64,000 bases of DNA from Liolophura sinensis (GCF_032854445.1 NC_088301.1:5934044-5998043), one strand, 5' to 3'. Shown: positions 52,101 to 58,802, counted from the first letter of the stretch. Translations and numbers: made by a program. The notes: a model not told the origin generated them from the letters alone.

Positions 52101-55100
52101 TAGCGGCTGACCACGGTTTACATATCGTTTGTCTTTTCTGCAGTTTAATCTGGTGCAGGTATACACCTGTATGTATTGGGTTGATTACTTGTTTATTGGA
52201 TAAAAGAGTTAAGATGGTGGAATTTCATAATACAATACCAACATTCAAATTTGAGTTCTAGATATTCGTGAGTTTTTTGTGAGGATTTCGAATCAGAGGA
52301 CCTTGTGTGCTTGCTGTGAAGGATGTATTTTTTTTCCATTTTTTTTTATTACAAAGTTACGCTCCATGAACTCAGTTTGGAGCGTGTGCAGGACATATTG
52401 GTAACAGTAATCCTACCTATCATCATATCGAGGGTCGTTTTGTAACCTTCTTGTATAATACCATAATAGCACTTTGATAATATGTAGCATTGCAAATATT
52501 ATTCACTGCCTTATGATAATATTTGATTACAATTAATAATAATACGAAATGCTATGGAGACTGATGAACTGAAAGATCTGAGTTATTACGTCATTTCATC
52601 AGGAGAAACGTTTGATCTAAGATGTAATGATGATATCCAGTAATGGCATGTTCCTGACGTCACAGAATCCAAGGACACGGAAACCGTTTAGTGGAGACCG
52701 TTTACTGTTTCCGTGACATGTCACGAATAGCAAAATTTGGGACAACCAGTGGCAGAAGTTCAAAACTCATTAGTTCAAGCTCGGATAAAAGGAAATAATA
52801 CTATAGGCCTAGTAGTCTAAACGCAAGAGATAATTAGTTATTGCCTCGTGGTCGATGGCTGTTTTTCTTGAATGTGATTATTATGTGACTTTACTTCGTT
52901 GCACATCAGGTTTTGAGGAATACAATTTGACCGTGTATTAATCTTTAAATATCTATCTATGATGACAATTCTTCTCAAGCATAACAGTCTAATTGGGTGT
53001 TAGTCCGAATATCTTGACTAAAACTTGCAGCAGTTACTGTGATAAGCCTGCCTCTTGATTTCCTCAGAAGTCCATCGTCAGGTTAGAATAAAACAGTTTA
53101 GAGTACAGCTTTAAGTATAAAACAAAAAAGAAAAATAAATAAATCCATGGCATAAGCGATCGTCAACGACCACAGTGTGACGTACACCGTTGGAGTGTGT
53201 ACGCACTATCAGCCATCCAATTAATGTGCGTTGGATTGTATTTAGAGTGAGTGAGTGAGTGCTTGGGGTTTAACGTCGTACTTAACAATTTTTCAGCCCT
53301 ATGACAAAGAAGGAATCCTTAGAGTGCATGTAATGTGCCTCCTTGTTGGAGGTCGGATTTCCACCGGTCTTTTACCTATTTCTGCTTCACTAAGACGCCT
53401 TACCTTAGGCGAGTAAGACGCCCCGCCCGAGCCATTATACTAATACGGGTCAACCAGTCGTTGCAATATCCCATTTATGCTGAACTTCCTCTTTAAAGGC
53501 ATTAGGTGTGACTTGACCCAGGATTGGATTGTATTTAGAGACCAAAGGCTTATCAAATTAATATTGTGGTGAATCAGTATCATCCCAATCAACCTATCCT
53601 TTCTGTTAAAGATACCCATTTTAATTTAAAATATCGAGCGAAAACTTGCTAATTAATGTTCAATCCAAAAACAATTTGAAAATTGTACACAGAGATTATT
53701 ATGAGATAACTACCAGATAATTAAAATATGCATCATCTGAAATATATGTGATTAAATCTTTATTTGCAGAATCAAATAATGGATCACATTATTAACATTG
53801 AAAAGAATTTGCTGTATATCATTAGTGCCATATTACTAGTTTTACTCATTGGTTACTTTCTTACAGATTTCAATCACAACAGAAAGGCAACAAAAAGGGA
53901 AAAATACGAAGACAAAATAACCTGAAATGGTTTTCGCAGAAGATATATTTCTTTGGCGTGGAAATATTTGCGAAAAAAACCTGAGGAAAATGTTTATAAT
54001 CAGTCGGGTAACGCGTTCTTCAGTAAGATTTACACTTCAGTGCCAAAACTAATCTCTTTATTTTATTTGAGAAAACATCAAAATTTGTAATCATCATCAC
54101 AGCATGTTATGTGCACAATTGCCGTCAGCTTCTAAATTTAGCTTGCTCCTGTTTACATATGCTAAGTTCAGGGCATGCTGTCTGACTCTACCTTAGAATG
54201 TTCCAGAATACGCTCAGTTCGGTTCCTGTTTGTTTACATCAAGTGTTCAGGAATTTTCTTATTCTAGACAATTCCACCAGGCTATATAAGACCTATGAAA
54301 GCAGGTCAATTGGGATAAAGGAGAATTATTGAGAGTTTTGGATGCTTTCGCTGTGTATTACTTTAGTAGGCCTTTTGTGCTGAATTTTGGTGTCTTTAAA
54401 GCCTCTGGCTTTGTTATATCCTGTCTCCACCGAGCACTTGTTCAGTCTGAACTTAAAATATTTAATTTGTGCTCTTGTGTGCACAGTGCTTATTAGTACA
54501 CGGGCCCTGTCGGTGGAATTTTGTGTATATTTCGTCATACACTCAGTTATACTGTGGATTTTCCTTCTTATTTCTGCATTTATGCCTGTATGGTTTTCCG
54601 CATTGTGGAATATATGCGTCCGTTTGGACTTGACACCGTTGTACATGTAAGTACTTTAGTATTTGTATAGATACTGCTATCCTTTCTTGTTAAATTTAAG
54701 TACTTTAGTATTTGTATAAGTCTTATTATCTGTTCTTGTTAAAGCTAATAAATTGTTGAAAAATAAAATCTGCTGGTTTTGGTTACTTTTTTGTGCGGCT
54801 AAACTGTCGTGTATTTCGAACAAGTCATCTCTTTATAATACAGACAGTTTGGGTCGTAACACAGCAACATAAATGTTTGTGAACAATCAGATTTCAAAGG
54901 GTATCAATGTTTTAGCAAATATTCACATTCAAAATTATTATAATATTATTTAATCTCATGAAGGTTGACTTTTGAAAGACCATAAGTCTATTTATTTGTA
55001 ACATGTCGCCAACGCCGGGTATTTACAAATTTTTGGTTGTTGTAAAGATAAGTAAACTCACATGGTCCGCCTGCACAACGCTCCTTTCTGTTATAGATCC

Positions 55101-57130
55101 TGAAGCTGTAGATGTTGTACTGTGTGTCCAGTGTCACTGTCCAGTTCGCGGATTGTACTTTTTCTCGTGTGTGAGTACATGTACTTACAGGGGGTGTCCC
55201 AAACAATTCTTGTACTGTCCCACCGTCCACGGCGAGTTCGGATGTGTATTGGCTATAGGTCGATGATTGTGTGGTGTTTCTCTTCAATGCCACATTCTCT
55301 GTTAACCAAAATATTAAAACAGACAACTATTAGACAGAACAGTTTCTTAGCATCGTAACGTTTGTTACACTAGAATTACTTTTATACAATAATATGCTGA
55401 TAAAGACACCTAAACATTTGAAACATAACAGTGAGTTCGTGCGCCTGTACTATATAACATCATAAAAACAATTGACAACATGTGTTCTAAGCAAAATAAT
55501 GTTTTGTATATTAAGCATTTTAAACTCCTCCGTCCAAGTCGTAGTTTTTTGCGGAGAGTGTTCAGTGTTACAGCTCCACTCCAGCTATCAGCAGTAAAAA
55601 CAGAACAATGGCTGATTTTGAAGTTCTAAAGCGGTCAAGCGACACTTGTCTGGCTTTGCGTAACGGCATACACGTTATTATCAGTTAATGCATTGTTACG
55701 TTTGTTACATTATACGGTGATGCTTACCTCTGGAGCAGATGGGACCATCCCAACCAAGACTACAGCTTCCGGAACATTCACCTGTCTCTTGATCACACCC
55801 ACTCTGACAATTCTTGCATAGCTGCCCGAAAACTGAAATTAAAGCTGTTTATCTATAAACACGCATAGCCAAAAATTAATGATATCTCTACAGTGAAACG
55901 TTGTGACGGCTATAGTTCTACAGCATACCCTGTTGTGTAAAGACATATTGTAGGGAGATCAACAGCACGGCAAATGACCCAGGGGCGTCCTACTGATGCG
56001 GTCTCCTTGAGTTGAAGTCCAGATCATGCTGTCTTCCTCTCTAGCCGCACGTGAGACGGTCTTCCCGCAACCTGCGGGTTGTCGCCGGTTTCACCCCCCC
56101 CCCCCCGGCTCTGCCCGGTTTCCTCCCACCACAATTCTGTATAAGTGAAATATTCTTGAGTACGGCGTAAAACACCCATCAAATTAAATAAATAATTTTA
56201 TGCAGAAAATGCTGACTAAACCATGATAGGTAAAGCGAACACGATTATGTATATGACAAACACATACGATTTTAGGATAATCAACTGGGTACCTTCAATG
56301 TACTGTTATACATTCAAGGTAACTATCTATATGGGCACCTGTTATACATTCAGGGTAACCATATGGGCACCTATTACATTTAGGGTAACTATATGGGCAC
56401 CTGTTATACATTCAGGGTAACCATGTGGGCACCTGTTATACATTTAGGGTGACCATATGGGCACTAAAGAGTGTTCACCCAGTACACAAAGGCACAATTT
56501 AGTAGCTCTATACGGAAAAACGCTTTCTCTGTCAGTATTATAAAAGGCATCAGATTTGCATGCCGAGGAAGCTGCATTAACATGGAGGTTTCTGTTACGT
56601 ACATCATGTCCCGAATTATCGAGATCAATAAAGTGTACTTGAGATATTTGATCTCCAATGCAAGGAAAGAAATGCTGTCTAGTGTACTCTTACAACGCCT
56701 TGTACTTATCACCACCATGTACAGCCGGTGACTAACGAATGTTACACACATCGTCTTCATGTAATATTTATATACTTATTTCATTGGAGTTTTACGCCGT
56801 ACTCAAGAGTATTCACCTATTAGACGGCGACTGCATTATGGTGGCAGGAAATTGGGCTGAGCCCTGGAGATACCGAAGACACAAGCAGGTTACTGACAGG
56901 CAATCCTTCGTAGGGCCAGAGAGGAAGCCAGCATGAGCTGGTCATAATTTCACAGCGATGATAAGAGGGGTCAATGCATGCACTAGCGCAGCAACAGAGG
57001 CCTCCACTTCATGCATTAGCTGAATAACTAAGTAATATACAAGTAAATACCAATTTACCCATGACTTACCTAATGTTATGTACATCATCACGAGAAACAC
57101 TCTGCTGATCTGTGGCTTATGTTTCCCCAT
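25058..57130 (-). CDS. Receptor-type tyrosine-protein phosphatase with EGF/FTP-lectin ectodomain (whole gene span, about 25 exons)
   Basis: A single-pass membrane receptor expected to dephosphorylate phosphotyrosine in the cytoplasm. Twenty-four exons were joined on the minus strand, and the codon phase matches at every junction except across one undetected exon (between 31800 and 28916). Approximate residues: signal peptide 1-20, EGF 21-55, FTP domain 56-204, three laminin-type EGF modules 205-355, TM helix about 370-391, juxtamembrane 393-470, PTP D1 471-758, then D2 (231 residues recovered). D1 has intact WPD and P-loop motifs; D2 lacks two catalytic residues. All ectodomain exons are phase 1-1 or 1-2, as expected for shuffled modules. 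The architecture fits the MEGF/FTP-bearing RPTPs I know as common in lophotrochozoans. The ligand is unknown. I give no gene symbol because orthology to a named vertebrate PTPR is not clear. Confidence 0.88.
25228..25348 (-). mobile_element. Partial SINE downstream of the RPTP stop-side exon
   Basis: ttgagttacgccgtactta, tatgacggaggtcagcatta, acggggcagagctaggggga, aacccacgaccatc; the head is missing. It lies in the last intron of the RPTP gene, about 100 bp upstream of the terminal exon. Confidence 0.75.
25907..26457. mobile_element. Terminal-inverted-repeat element, about 550 bp
   Basis: The left arm (taactgttcatgtaaatg through ccgctagcacc, about 55 bp, ending about 25962) is inverted at the right (ggtgctagcgggtatctaaa through catttacatgaacagtta, 26403-26457). 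No coding capacity. It sits in the last RPTP intron. Confidence 0.7.
26658..26793 (-). CDS. RPTP exon: PTP D2 degenerate P-loop
   Basis: 136 nt, phase 2 to phase 0, GTTCAG acceptor and GTAAGC donor. It gives the loop [10 protein letters not shown]: the invariant Arg of HCX5R is Lys. It continues [19 protein letters not shown] and [15 protein letters not shown], the canonical D2 final helices. Together with WPG this predicts a catalytically dead D2 that could still bind partners or D1. Confidence 0.88.
26990..27270 (+). repeat. 32-bp tandem repeat, about 8-9 units
   Basis: The unit is about cagtatccctgattactgct followed by acaacacaataa. It lies in the intron between the D2 WPD-like and P-loop exons. 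Confidence 0.9.
27404..27558 (-). CDS. RPTP exon: PTP D2 degenerate WPD loop
   Basis: 155 nt, phase 0 to phase 2, TAACAG acceptor and GTAAGT donor. It encodes [18 protein letters not shown] and, later, EPVLVHC. The WPD-loop Asp is replaced by Gly (FWPG), removing the general acid, while the invariant Cys of the P-loop is kept. The downstream side of this exon abuts a 32-bp tandem array in the next intron. Confidence 0.87.
27768..27890 (-). CDS. RPTP exon: PTP D2 VYWPKE segment
   Basis: 123 nt, phase 0-0, CCAAAG acceptor and GTAAGG donor. It begins [18 protein letters not shown] and continues through [14 protein letters not shown], the D2 equivalent of the QYWP strand region. Confidence 0.87.
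28484..28618 (-). CDS. RPTP exon: PTP D2 [19 protein letters not shown] segment
   Basis: 135 nt, phase 0-0, TTACAG acceptor and GTTAGT donor. It encodes [20 protein letters not shown], then [14 protein letters not shown], a typical RPTP D2 strand-helix-strand unit, ending VVKPRDT. This is a near-canonical D2 segment with no sign of decay. Confidence 0.9.
28843..28916 (-). CDS. RPTP exon (about 20): PTP D2 DICRPYL / [10 protein letters not shown] segment
   Basis: 74 nt, phase 1 to phase 0, TTGACAG acceptor and GTAAGT donor. It encodes [20 protein letters not shown], then VFLP, the D2 counterpart of the YDHSRV and DYINA motifs. The previous exon should end in phase 1 and supply the usual N-terminal D2 helix; I could not find it. 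A SINE lies 110 bp further upstream. Confidence 0.82.
29028..29280 (+). mobile_element. tRNA-derived SINE in RPTP intron, plus orientation
   Basis: Head gcctccgtggcttagcgcgc, then aatgacccaggagcctctca, ccctccggtcgtacgtgaga, gatggtcgtgggtttccccg and a tail aaacaccaatcacataagta. It is about 110 bp upstream of a D2 exon (28843-28916), antisense to the gene. Confidence 0.9.
29285..30590. other. RPTP intron segment expected to hold the missing D2 N-terminal exon
   Basis: The exon joining MAEQFQ (phase 0) to ADICRPYL (phase 1) should be about 90 nt and lie between 31800 and 28916. I searched this stretch on the minus strand for a KNR-x-IIPAD-like end and a phase-1 donor and found no convincing candidate. 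Confidence 0.4.
30625..31640 (+). repeat. 110-bp satellite-like array, about 9 units
   Basis: The marker attcacacac/attcacacag recurs at 30741, 30851, 30961, 31071, 31181, 31291, 31401 and 31511, a strict 110-bp period. Units alternate in two types (acacataaatg with gttacac; acaggtaaatg with gtcacgc), giving a 220-bp dimer. Each unit holds aacgccacagcgtt, a 5-bp stem with a CACA loop. Confidence 0.95.
31800..31949 (-). CDS. RPTP exon 18: PTP D1 C-terminal helices
   Basis: 150 nt, phase 0-0, TCTAG acceptor and GTTAGG donor. It starts [17 protein letters not shown], the last Q-loop residue plus the final D1 helix, followed by [16 protein letters not shown] and a linker ending MAEQFQ. It joins D1 to D2; the next exon in the transcript was not located. 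Confidence 0.9.
32383..32518 (-). CDS. RPTP exon 17: PTP D1 P-loop (SAGVGRTG) and Q-loop start
   Basis: 136 nt, phase 2 to phase 0, ACATAG acceptor and GTAAAT donor. It encodes [15 protein letters not shown], so the HCX5R loop has its catalytic Arg, then [13 protein letters not shown]. The canonical MVQTEEQY Q-loop here reads MVQALEQY after splicing: both Gln residues are kept while the two in-between residues (TE) are changed. Confidence 0.9.
32520..32870. other. RPTP intron between the WPD exon and P-loop exon
   Basis: Short AT-rich intron. No repeat or extra exon seen. Confidence 0.5.
32872..33023 (-). CDS. RPTP exon 16: PTP D1 WPD loop to catalytic cysteine
   Basis: 152 nt, phase 0 to phase 2, GCTCAG acceptor and GTAACC donor. 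It carries [12 protein letters not shown], with the general-acid Asp at about residue 630, and ends IVVHC, the nucleophilic Cys at about residue 662. The split Ser codon (AG + C) is completed by the next exon to give [10 protein letters not shown]. Confidence 0.92.
33357..33482 (-). CDS. RPTP exon 15: PTP D1 QYWPDEG segment
   Basis: 126 nt, phase 0-0, TTTGCAG acceptor and GTGAGT donor. It begins [16 protein letters not shown] and continues through [16 protein letters not shown], the beta-strand region between the KC.QYWP motif and the WPD loop of D1. Confidence 0.9.
34212..34309 (-). CDS. RPTP exon 14: PTP D1 DFLRMIWEQ / IMVTNL segment
   Basis: 98 nt, phase 1 to phase 0, GCACAG acceptor. It encodes [17 protein letters not shown] and [13 protein letters not shown], the helix and strand before the C.QYWP motif. 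No GT lies at the phase-correct end; the sequence is AAAG then GCACGT, so a second GC-AG intron is the simplest reading. Using the nearest GT, five bases on, would shift the frame. Confidence 0.85.
34735..34771 (-). CDS. RPTP exon 13: 37-nt micro-exon of D1 ([12 protein letters not shown])
   Basis: 37 nt, phase 0 to phase 1, TTTACAG acceptor. It encodes [12 protein letters not shown], the conserved YIA.QGP strand of PTP domains, and the Gly is completed by the next exon. The donor is not GT: the exon ends CAAG followed by GCAAGT, the classic consensus of a GC-AG intron. It is too short for ordinary ORF detection, but the fit to the family motif and both phases is exact. Confidence 0.85.
35019..35092 (-). 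CDS. RPTP exon 12: PTP D1 YDHSRV / DYINA segment
   Basis: 74 nt, phase 1 to phase 0, CTTTCAG acceptor and GTGGGT donor. It encodes YDHSRVLLS and [10 protein letters not shown], the conserved second and third motifs of classical PTP domains. Intron positions here match those typical of RPTP genes. Confidence 0.88.
36224..36311 (-). CDS. RPTP exon 11: PTP D1 N-terminus ([10 protein letters not shown] motif)
   Basis: 88 nt, phase 0 to phase 1, TATTTCAG acceptor and GTGAGT donor. It reads [11 protein letters not shown], then [14 protein letters not shown], matching the D1 phosphotyrosine-recognition loop usually written N..KNRY..I..YD; here the Asn of KNRY is Ser. The final T joins AC of the next exon to make the Tyr of YDHSRV. 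Confidence 0.85.
36709..36866 (-). CDS. RPTP exon 10: acidic juxtamembrane linker into D1
   Basis: 158 nt, phase 1 to phase 0, GGCAG acceptor and GTAAAC donor. An acidic stretch ([10 protein letters not shown]) is followed by tyrosine-containing NPYVNA and DYGARKK, ending NGFKKEFE, the helix alpha-1' signature (F..EFE) that opens RPTP D1 domains. The two tyrosines could be phosphorylation or docking sites; that is inference. Confidence 0.82.
37090..37166 (-). CDS. RPTP exon 9: basic juxtamembrane segment
   Basis: 77 nt, phase 2 to phase 1, TTTACAG acceptor and GTATAG donor. It begins with the stop-transfer cluster RRRRK and continues [17 protein letters not shown]. It is short and charged, as usual for the first cytoplasmic exon of an RPTP. 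The tail exon at 60507-60705 starts with the same phase and a similar RRRF cluster. Confidence 0.8.
37409..37520 (-). CDS. RPTP exon 8: transmembrane helix
   Basis: 112 nt, entering in phase 1 and leaving in phase 2. It encodes a short stalk ([13 protein letters not shown]), then a glycine-rich hydrophobic helix ([20 protein letters not shown]) and a basic stop-transfer Arg completed by the next exon. The acceptor is CTCCAG and the donor GTATGT. It marks the switch from the extracellular to the cytoplasmic half of the receptor. Confidence 0.9.
37530..40810. other. RPTP intron between EGF module 4 and the TM exon
   Basis: AT-rich, no recognised element. A minus-strand open frame at 38774-39070 has a basic C-terminal half but no clear acceptor/donor pair and is not needed by phase, because the EGF exon (phase 1 out) joins the TM exon (phase 1 in) directly. 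Confidence 0.45.
40820..40972 (-). CDS. RPTP exon 7: laminin-type EGF module 4
   Basis: 153 nt, phase 1-1, TTTACAG acceptor and GTGAGT donor. It encodes about 51 residues with eight cysteines ([35 protein letters not shown]) and sequons at NNT, NCS, NNS and NTT. It is the membrane-proximal extracellular module. The intron upstream, about 8 kb, is filled with repeat DNA including the inverted-repeat-bounded element at 41.9-48.8 kb. Confidence 0.85.
41925..42520 (+). repeat. Left inverted arm: hairpin plus about 145-bp tandem units
   Basis: It begins tcagtgaagtttgctcccag, forms a hairpin (gctcccagttgccggttcc against gaactgggaactgggagc), and continues into units starting near 41990, 42120 and 42264 with the markers ctagggggcgcat, gcacctagatgta, gacatgcca and ggtaccagtagttcc. 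The same sequence appears inverted at 48360-48778. Confidence 0.8.
43140..43465 (+). repeat. Degenerate 20-22-bp repeat with CCGCGGAGAAAA core
   Basis: Repeated cgcggagaaaacc, ccgcagaat, ggggagaaaacc, accgcggagaaaaggttta, acagagaaaaa, atgagaaaatg and so on. CCGCGG is itself palindromic. Units are diverged. Confidence 0.65.
44877..45193 (+). CDS. Hypothetical plus-strand exon inside an RPTP intron
   Basis: An open frame of about 105 codons ([16 protein letters not shown], then [15 protein letters not shown] and [13 protein letters not shown]) ends exactly at a consensus GTAAGT donor (45194). No domain is recognised. It lies between the two inverted arms at 41.9-42.5 and 48.4-48.8 kb, so it may belong to a transposable element rather than a host gene. 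Continuation across the next plausible acceptor (45639) runs into stops, which suggests decay. Confidence 0.3.
46415..46639 (+). pseudogene. Plus-strand ORF remnant resembling the C-terminus of a ubiquitin-specific peptidase fold
   Basis: 75 codons open between TGA (46412) and TAG (46637-46639), without an ATG at its start. It reads [18 protein letters not shown], then PDYFTCVV and [12 protein letters not shown]. The order slng..f..aGv, H[YF]T..v, W..YDD is that of the C-terminal half of C19/USP-like peptidases, but the expected catalytic His before the aromatic is Asp. I cannot tell whether it is host- or transposon-derived. Confidence 0.35.
47582..48288 (+). repeat. 39-bp minisatellite, about 18 units (13-residue coding-like periodicity)
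   Basis: The unit is about cataagagatcaaaattgtc followed by accggaagctacaggctgt. 39 is divisible by 3 and two of three plus frames are open, giving 196- and 149-codon artefact frames with a [13 protein letters not shown] or [13 protein letters not shown] repeat. It is intronic to, and antisense of, the RPTP gene. Confidence 0.93.
48360..48778 (-). repeat. Right inverted arm, mirror of 41925-42520
   Basis: It reads inward to outward as ggaactaccggtaccatcac, gccccctagagtcgtaactt, tgcaatattaagagc, agctcccagttcccagttcg and ctgggagcttacttcactga. Reverse-complemented it matches the left arm from its tcagtgaag end through two tandem units. Confidence 0.8.
49000..49420. repeat. Segmental duplication copy 1 (with EGF module 3)
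   Basis: The stretch from about 49000 to 49420 matches 49790-50210 at an offset of about 790 bp, covering an EGF exon and flanking intron on both sides. The intronic flanks are nearly as similar as the exon, so the duplication is recent. Confidence 0.88.
49053..49202 (-). CDS. RPTP exon 6: laminin-type EGF module 3
   Basis: 150 nt, phase 1-1. It has the same eight-cysteine pattern as exon 5, differing by a handful of residues (for example [10 protein letters not shown] against [10 protein letters not shown]). Both copies keep an open frame, a TAG acceptor and a GTGTGT donor, so both could be spliced in together or alternatively without breaking the frame. Confidence 0.85.
49790..50210. repeat. 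Segmental duplication copy 2 (with EGF module 2)
   Basis: The partner of 49000-49420. Shared landmarks are caacaatctaac, the EGF exon, aagatggacgtggatttagg, catatccacaaacaaacaac and acatctttaaactaacatta. Confidence 0.88.
49845..49994 (-). CDS. RPTP exon 5: laminin-type EGF module 2
   Basis: 150 nt, phase 1-1, TTATTAG acceptor and GTGTGT donor. It encodes 50 residues with eight cysteines: [26 protein letters not shown] and EKC. It is nearly identical to the next exon (49053-49202), including flanking intron sequence, so one arose by recent tandem duplication of the other. The same exon type, also 150 nt, sits in the decayed copy at 19116-19265. Confidence 0.85.
50258..50520 (+). mobile_element. 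tRNA-derived SINE in RPTP intron, plus orientation
   Basis: gggcctccgcggctcagttg, gttagcgcgatagctcggcg, aatgacccaggagtctcaca, gttcaagtccagctcatgct, gtgaaatattcttcagtgcg and gcgtaaaacaccaaac with an A-rich tail. Near full length. It lies just upstream of the duplicated EGF segment. Confidence 0.92.
50892..51101 (-). CDS. RPTP exon 4: FTP domain, second half
   Basis: 210 nt, phase 1-1, TTTCAG acceptor and GTATGG donor. It continues the FTP fold with [11 protein letters not shown], a YTVCYQD stretch, a GSCN loop and the closing LCEVQIFG strand typical of FTP/F5-8C domains. Two cysteines plus CEV give the usual disulfide set. Several sequons (NSS, NYT, NTS, NNS) suggest heavy glycosylation. The donor GTATGG is weaker than the others in the gene, but it gives the only phase-1 exit before the next EGF exon. 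Confidence 0.83.
51225..51500 (+). repeat. Old degenerate tandem repeat of about 34-36 bp
   Basis: Recurring accacagat, tgccactgatgattgaaa, catcacagatgaaagaaatc, ttccacagatcac, ttgccatagattaaagga and taccacagatcc. Diverged units; boundaries approximate. Confidence 0.5.
51510..53235. other. RPTP intron between the two FTP exons, first part
   Basis: AT-rich unique DNA, no recognised element or exon. Confidence 0.45.
53240..53500 (+). mobile_element. Third SINE-like family (gtgagtgagtgcttggggtt type)
   Basis: gagtgagtgagtgcttgggg, tttaacgtcgtacttaacaa, tttttcagccctatgacaaa, gaaggaatcctt and a body ending aagacgccttaccttaggcg. I recall this consensus as a widespread dispersed repeat in molluscan genomes. 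No tRNA head is clear in this copy. Confidence 0.7.
53510..55055. other. RPTP intron between the two FTP exons, second part
   Basis: AT-rich. A short tandem duplication of about 55 bp (aagtactttagtatttgtat at about 54648 and 54700). Open frames at 54326-54650 on both strands have no recognised domain. Confidence 0.45.
55062..55298 (-). CDS. RPTP exon 3: FTP (fucolectin/F5-8-type) domain, first half
   Basis: 237 nt, phase 1-1, AACAG acceptor and GTGAGT donor. It opens with ENVALKRN followed by TQSSTY, AVDG, CTHT, NWTVTL and FRIYNR. This is the ordered motif string of fucolectin/tachylectin-4/pentraxin-1 (FTP) domains, a branch of the F5/8 type C jelly-roll fold. Several FTP proteins bind fucose with a calcium ion; whether this one does cannot be read from the sequence. 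There are several N-glycosylation sequons (NTT, NWT). The domain is completed by exon 4. Confidence 0.85.
55728..55832 (-). CDS. RPTP exon 2: EGF-like module 1
   Basis: 105 nt, phase 1-1, with a TTTCAG acceptor and GTAAGC donor. It encodes 35 residues with six cysteines spaced like a truncated EGF module (CKNC, GCD, GEC, GSC, WDGPIC). The last segment, with Trp-Asp-Gly before the final Cys, is typical of MEGF-type repeats. It follows the signal peptide directly and precedes the lectin-like domain. The decayed copy at 21588-21692 has exactly the same length and phase. Confidence 0.82.
55950..56200 (+). mobile_element. SINE with damaged head, plus orientation
   Basis: aatgacccaggggcgtccta, agttgaagtccagatcatgc, ccggctctgcccggtttcct and gtgaaatattcttgagtacg; the first about 40 bp of the tRNA-like head are lost. 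A poly-C run lies at 56096-56106. Confidence 0.82.
56305..56465 (+). repeat. 32-33-bp tandem repeat, about 5 units
   Basis: The unit is about ttacattcagggtaaccata followed by tgggcacctgtta. Located in the first RPTP intron. Confidence 0.9.
56775..57008 (-). mobile_element. SINE copy in the first RPTP intron, minus orientation
   Basis: ttggagttttacgccgtact, caagagtattcacc, agacggcgactgcattatgg, agccagcatgagctgg and a decayed head ending gcctcc. It ends about 60 bp from the signal-peptide exon. Confidence 0.82.
57070..57130 (-). CDS. RPTP exon 1: start codon and signal peptide
   Basis: The ATG at 57130-57128 begins a 20-residue N-terminus with basic residues (MGKHK, an Arg at 10) followed by a hydrophobic core ([10 protein letters not shown]), a normal signal peptide. 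The exon ends in phase 1 at a strong GTAAGT donor (57069-57064). It is the only signal-like exon upstream of the first EGF exon that has matching phase and strand. No promoter was identified; the next higher coordinates hold no clear TATA box. Confidence 0.75.
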
Positions 57131-57139
57131 GTCTACCAG

Positions 57140-58800
57140 GAATCTTCGTAAACCGCCTTTCGATTACAAAAGGTTGTTCATCTCTATCCAGAGAGGATTT
57201 CCCACCATGAAGCTGTTCTCACGAAACATACAATGCTTCTAAAAGTTATTATCTTCACATATACAAGTTCTATCCATATGTAATTTAGGAAAATCCAATC
57301 GAAATTTGCAGATTCAATCACTAGTCCATCTGAAATATATCATTAGACATGAGATGAAGTAGATCTAAGAGTGTGTACCAGTCCCACTGGTAAGGCGTTC
57401 TTGTCAGTTTTTAAACTGTTTGCCTGTATACAGACAGATATACGTGCTGAGAATTTGTATATGTGTGCAGCATTTCACAAAGGCATGCCCTGATGTCTTT
57501 GTGTTCACTTTTGTAGATATCTATGTCGTCGTGCAAAGCATAGATCCACGATCGGCAGAATAGCAGATACTAAACTTACGTAAAGGGACACAGTCTGTAT
57601 TCTTCTGTTGATCTTAATGTGCTGTGTATGGTTGTATACATCGTCAATGCCCAAACTAAATGCAGATCATAGTGTTACTGAAACATCTTGAGAATGGCAT
57701 TAGGCAACAAGTAAACACCTACATGTACCTGGCCTGGCTATACTGTGCTCTATTGAGATATTCGTGTCACTAACCAGGAAGTCACGCTCCCATTGCGTTT
57801 AGTATACAGCTGAATAAGTAAAAAAATGAATGAGTGTGTCTGTTACGCATGCGCAAATACACCTTCAGCTTTAAACCATAGTGATTACCCCTTTATACAC
57901 AAATCCCTTCTATAACTATATGTACACGACTTTCAGGTTGGTTGAAGCTGCAACTTTTAACACCCGGCTGTATCCACACAGAAATGGTCATTTTGGATTC
58001 AAATACCCATGGTATGAAGGAAATGTCAGCCTACAAAACAGTGTATGATATGCAGATTTAATGTAGTCCTTTCATGTCTACCTGTAGCAGCTTGTTTTTC
58101 GCCATGCTTTCTAGACGTATTTCTGTCTGGATAACTTTCACCAAGTGTTAGTCTGTGGTAAGGTAATCACTACAGAACGTTTAACGAATATGTGCCGTCC
58201 CTGGTCTACTGACACAAAAAGGGATTGTAGGGAAACATTAACAAGAACAACAACAACACAAATGTCATAAAGTATAACAACCTTCTAATCGATGCGACTG
58301 CTGTATTATATGTAGGTGTTTTGCCCATAAGACTTTTCTTATGTGCTATCGTTTCACGCATACCATTCACCAAGATCTGGATTTGAACACCTGTCCCTAA
58401 TCAACAAAATGTTTTCTGTCTATAGTCACGTTTCATTCCAAAACACATTTACATATTTTACATGTAAGAGCTGCTACATATGTTAACACACGTGCTCTTC
58501 ATGCAACTTGGTCCAAGATTTTCCTTCAAATATAGTAACTGGAGCAAGGATTGGACAATACCACCACACAGACATTATAGATAGGGAATGCATTAGAAAT
58601 GTCAATTTTGTTTTGTTGCAACAAGTAGCCGGAATTTTGTTTGTTTTGGATTGAACCCTATTTGCCCAGGATTACTACCCAAGCCCAGTGGTACCACCAT
58701 GGTGACATAAATGGTATCATTTTAATTCCAGCGTTAATAGTTATAAACATGGTGATCGTGTTGTGTATGTTGGTTTATTAATTTGACAGGAAGAGTGGAT
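57140..58800. other. Upstream region of the RPTP gene
   Basis: The promoter must lie here or further up. No TATA box at a convincing distance from 57130, and no CpG-rich patch, could be singled out. Confidence 0.4.
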
Positions 58801-58802
58801 TT

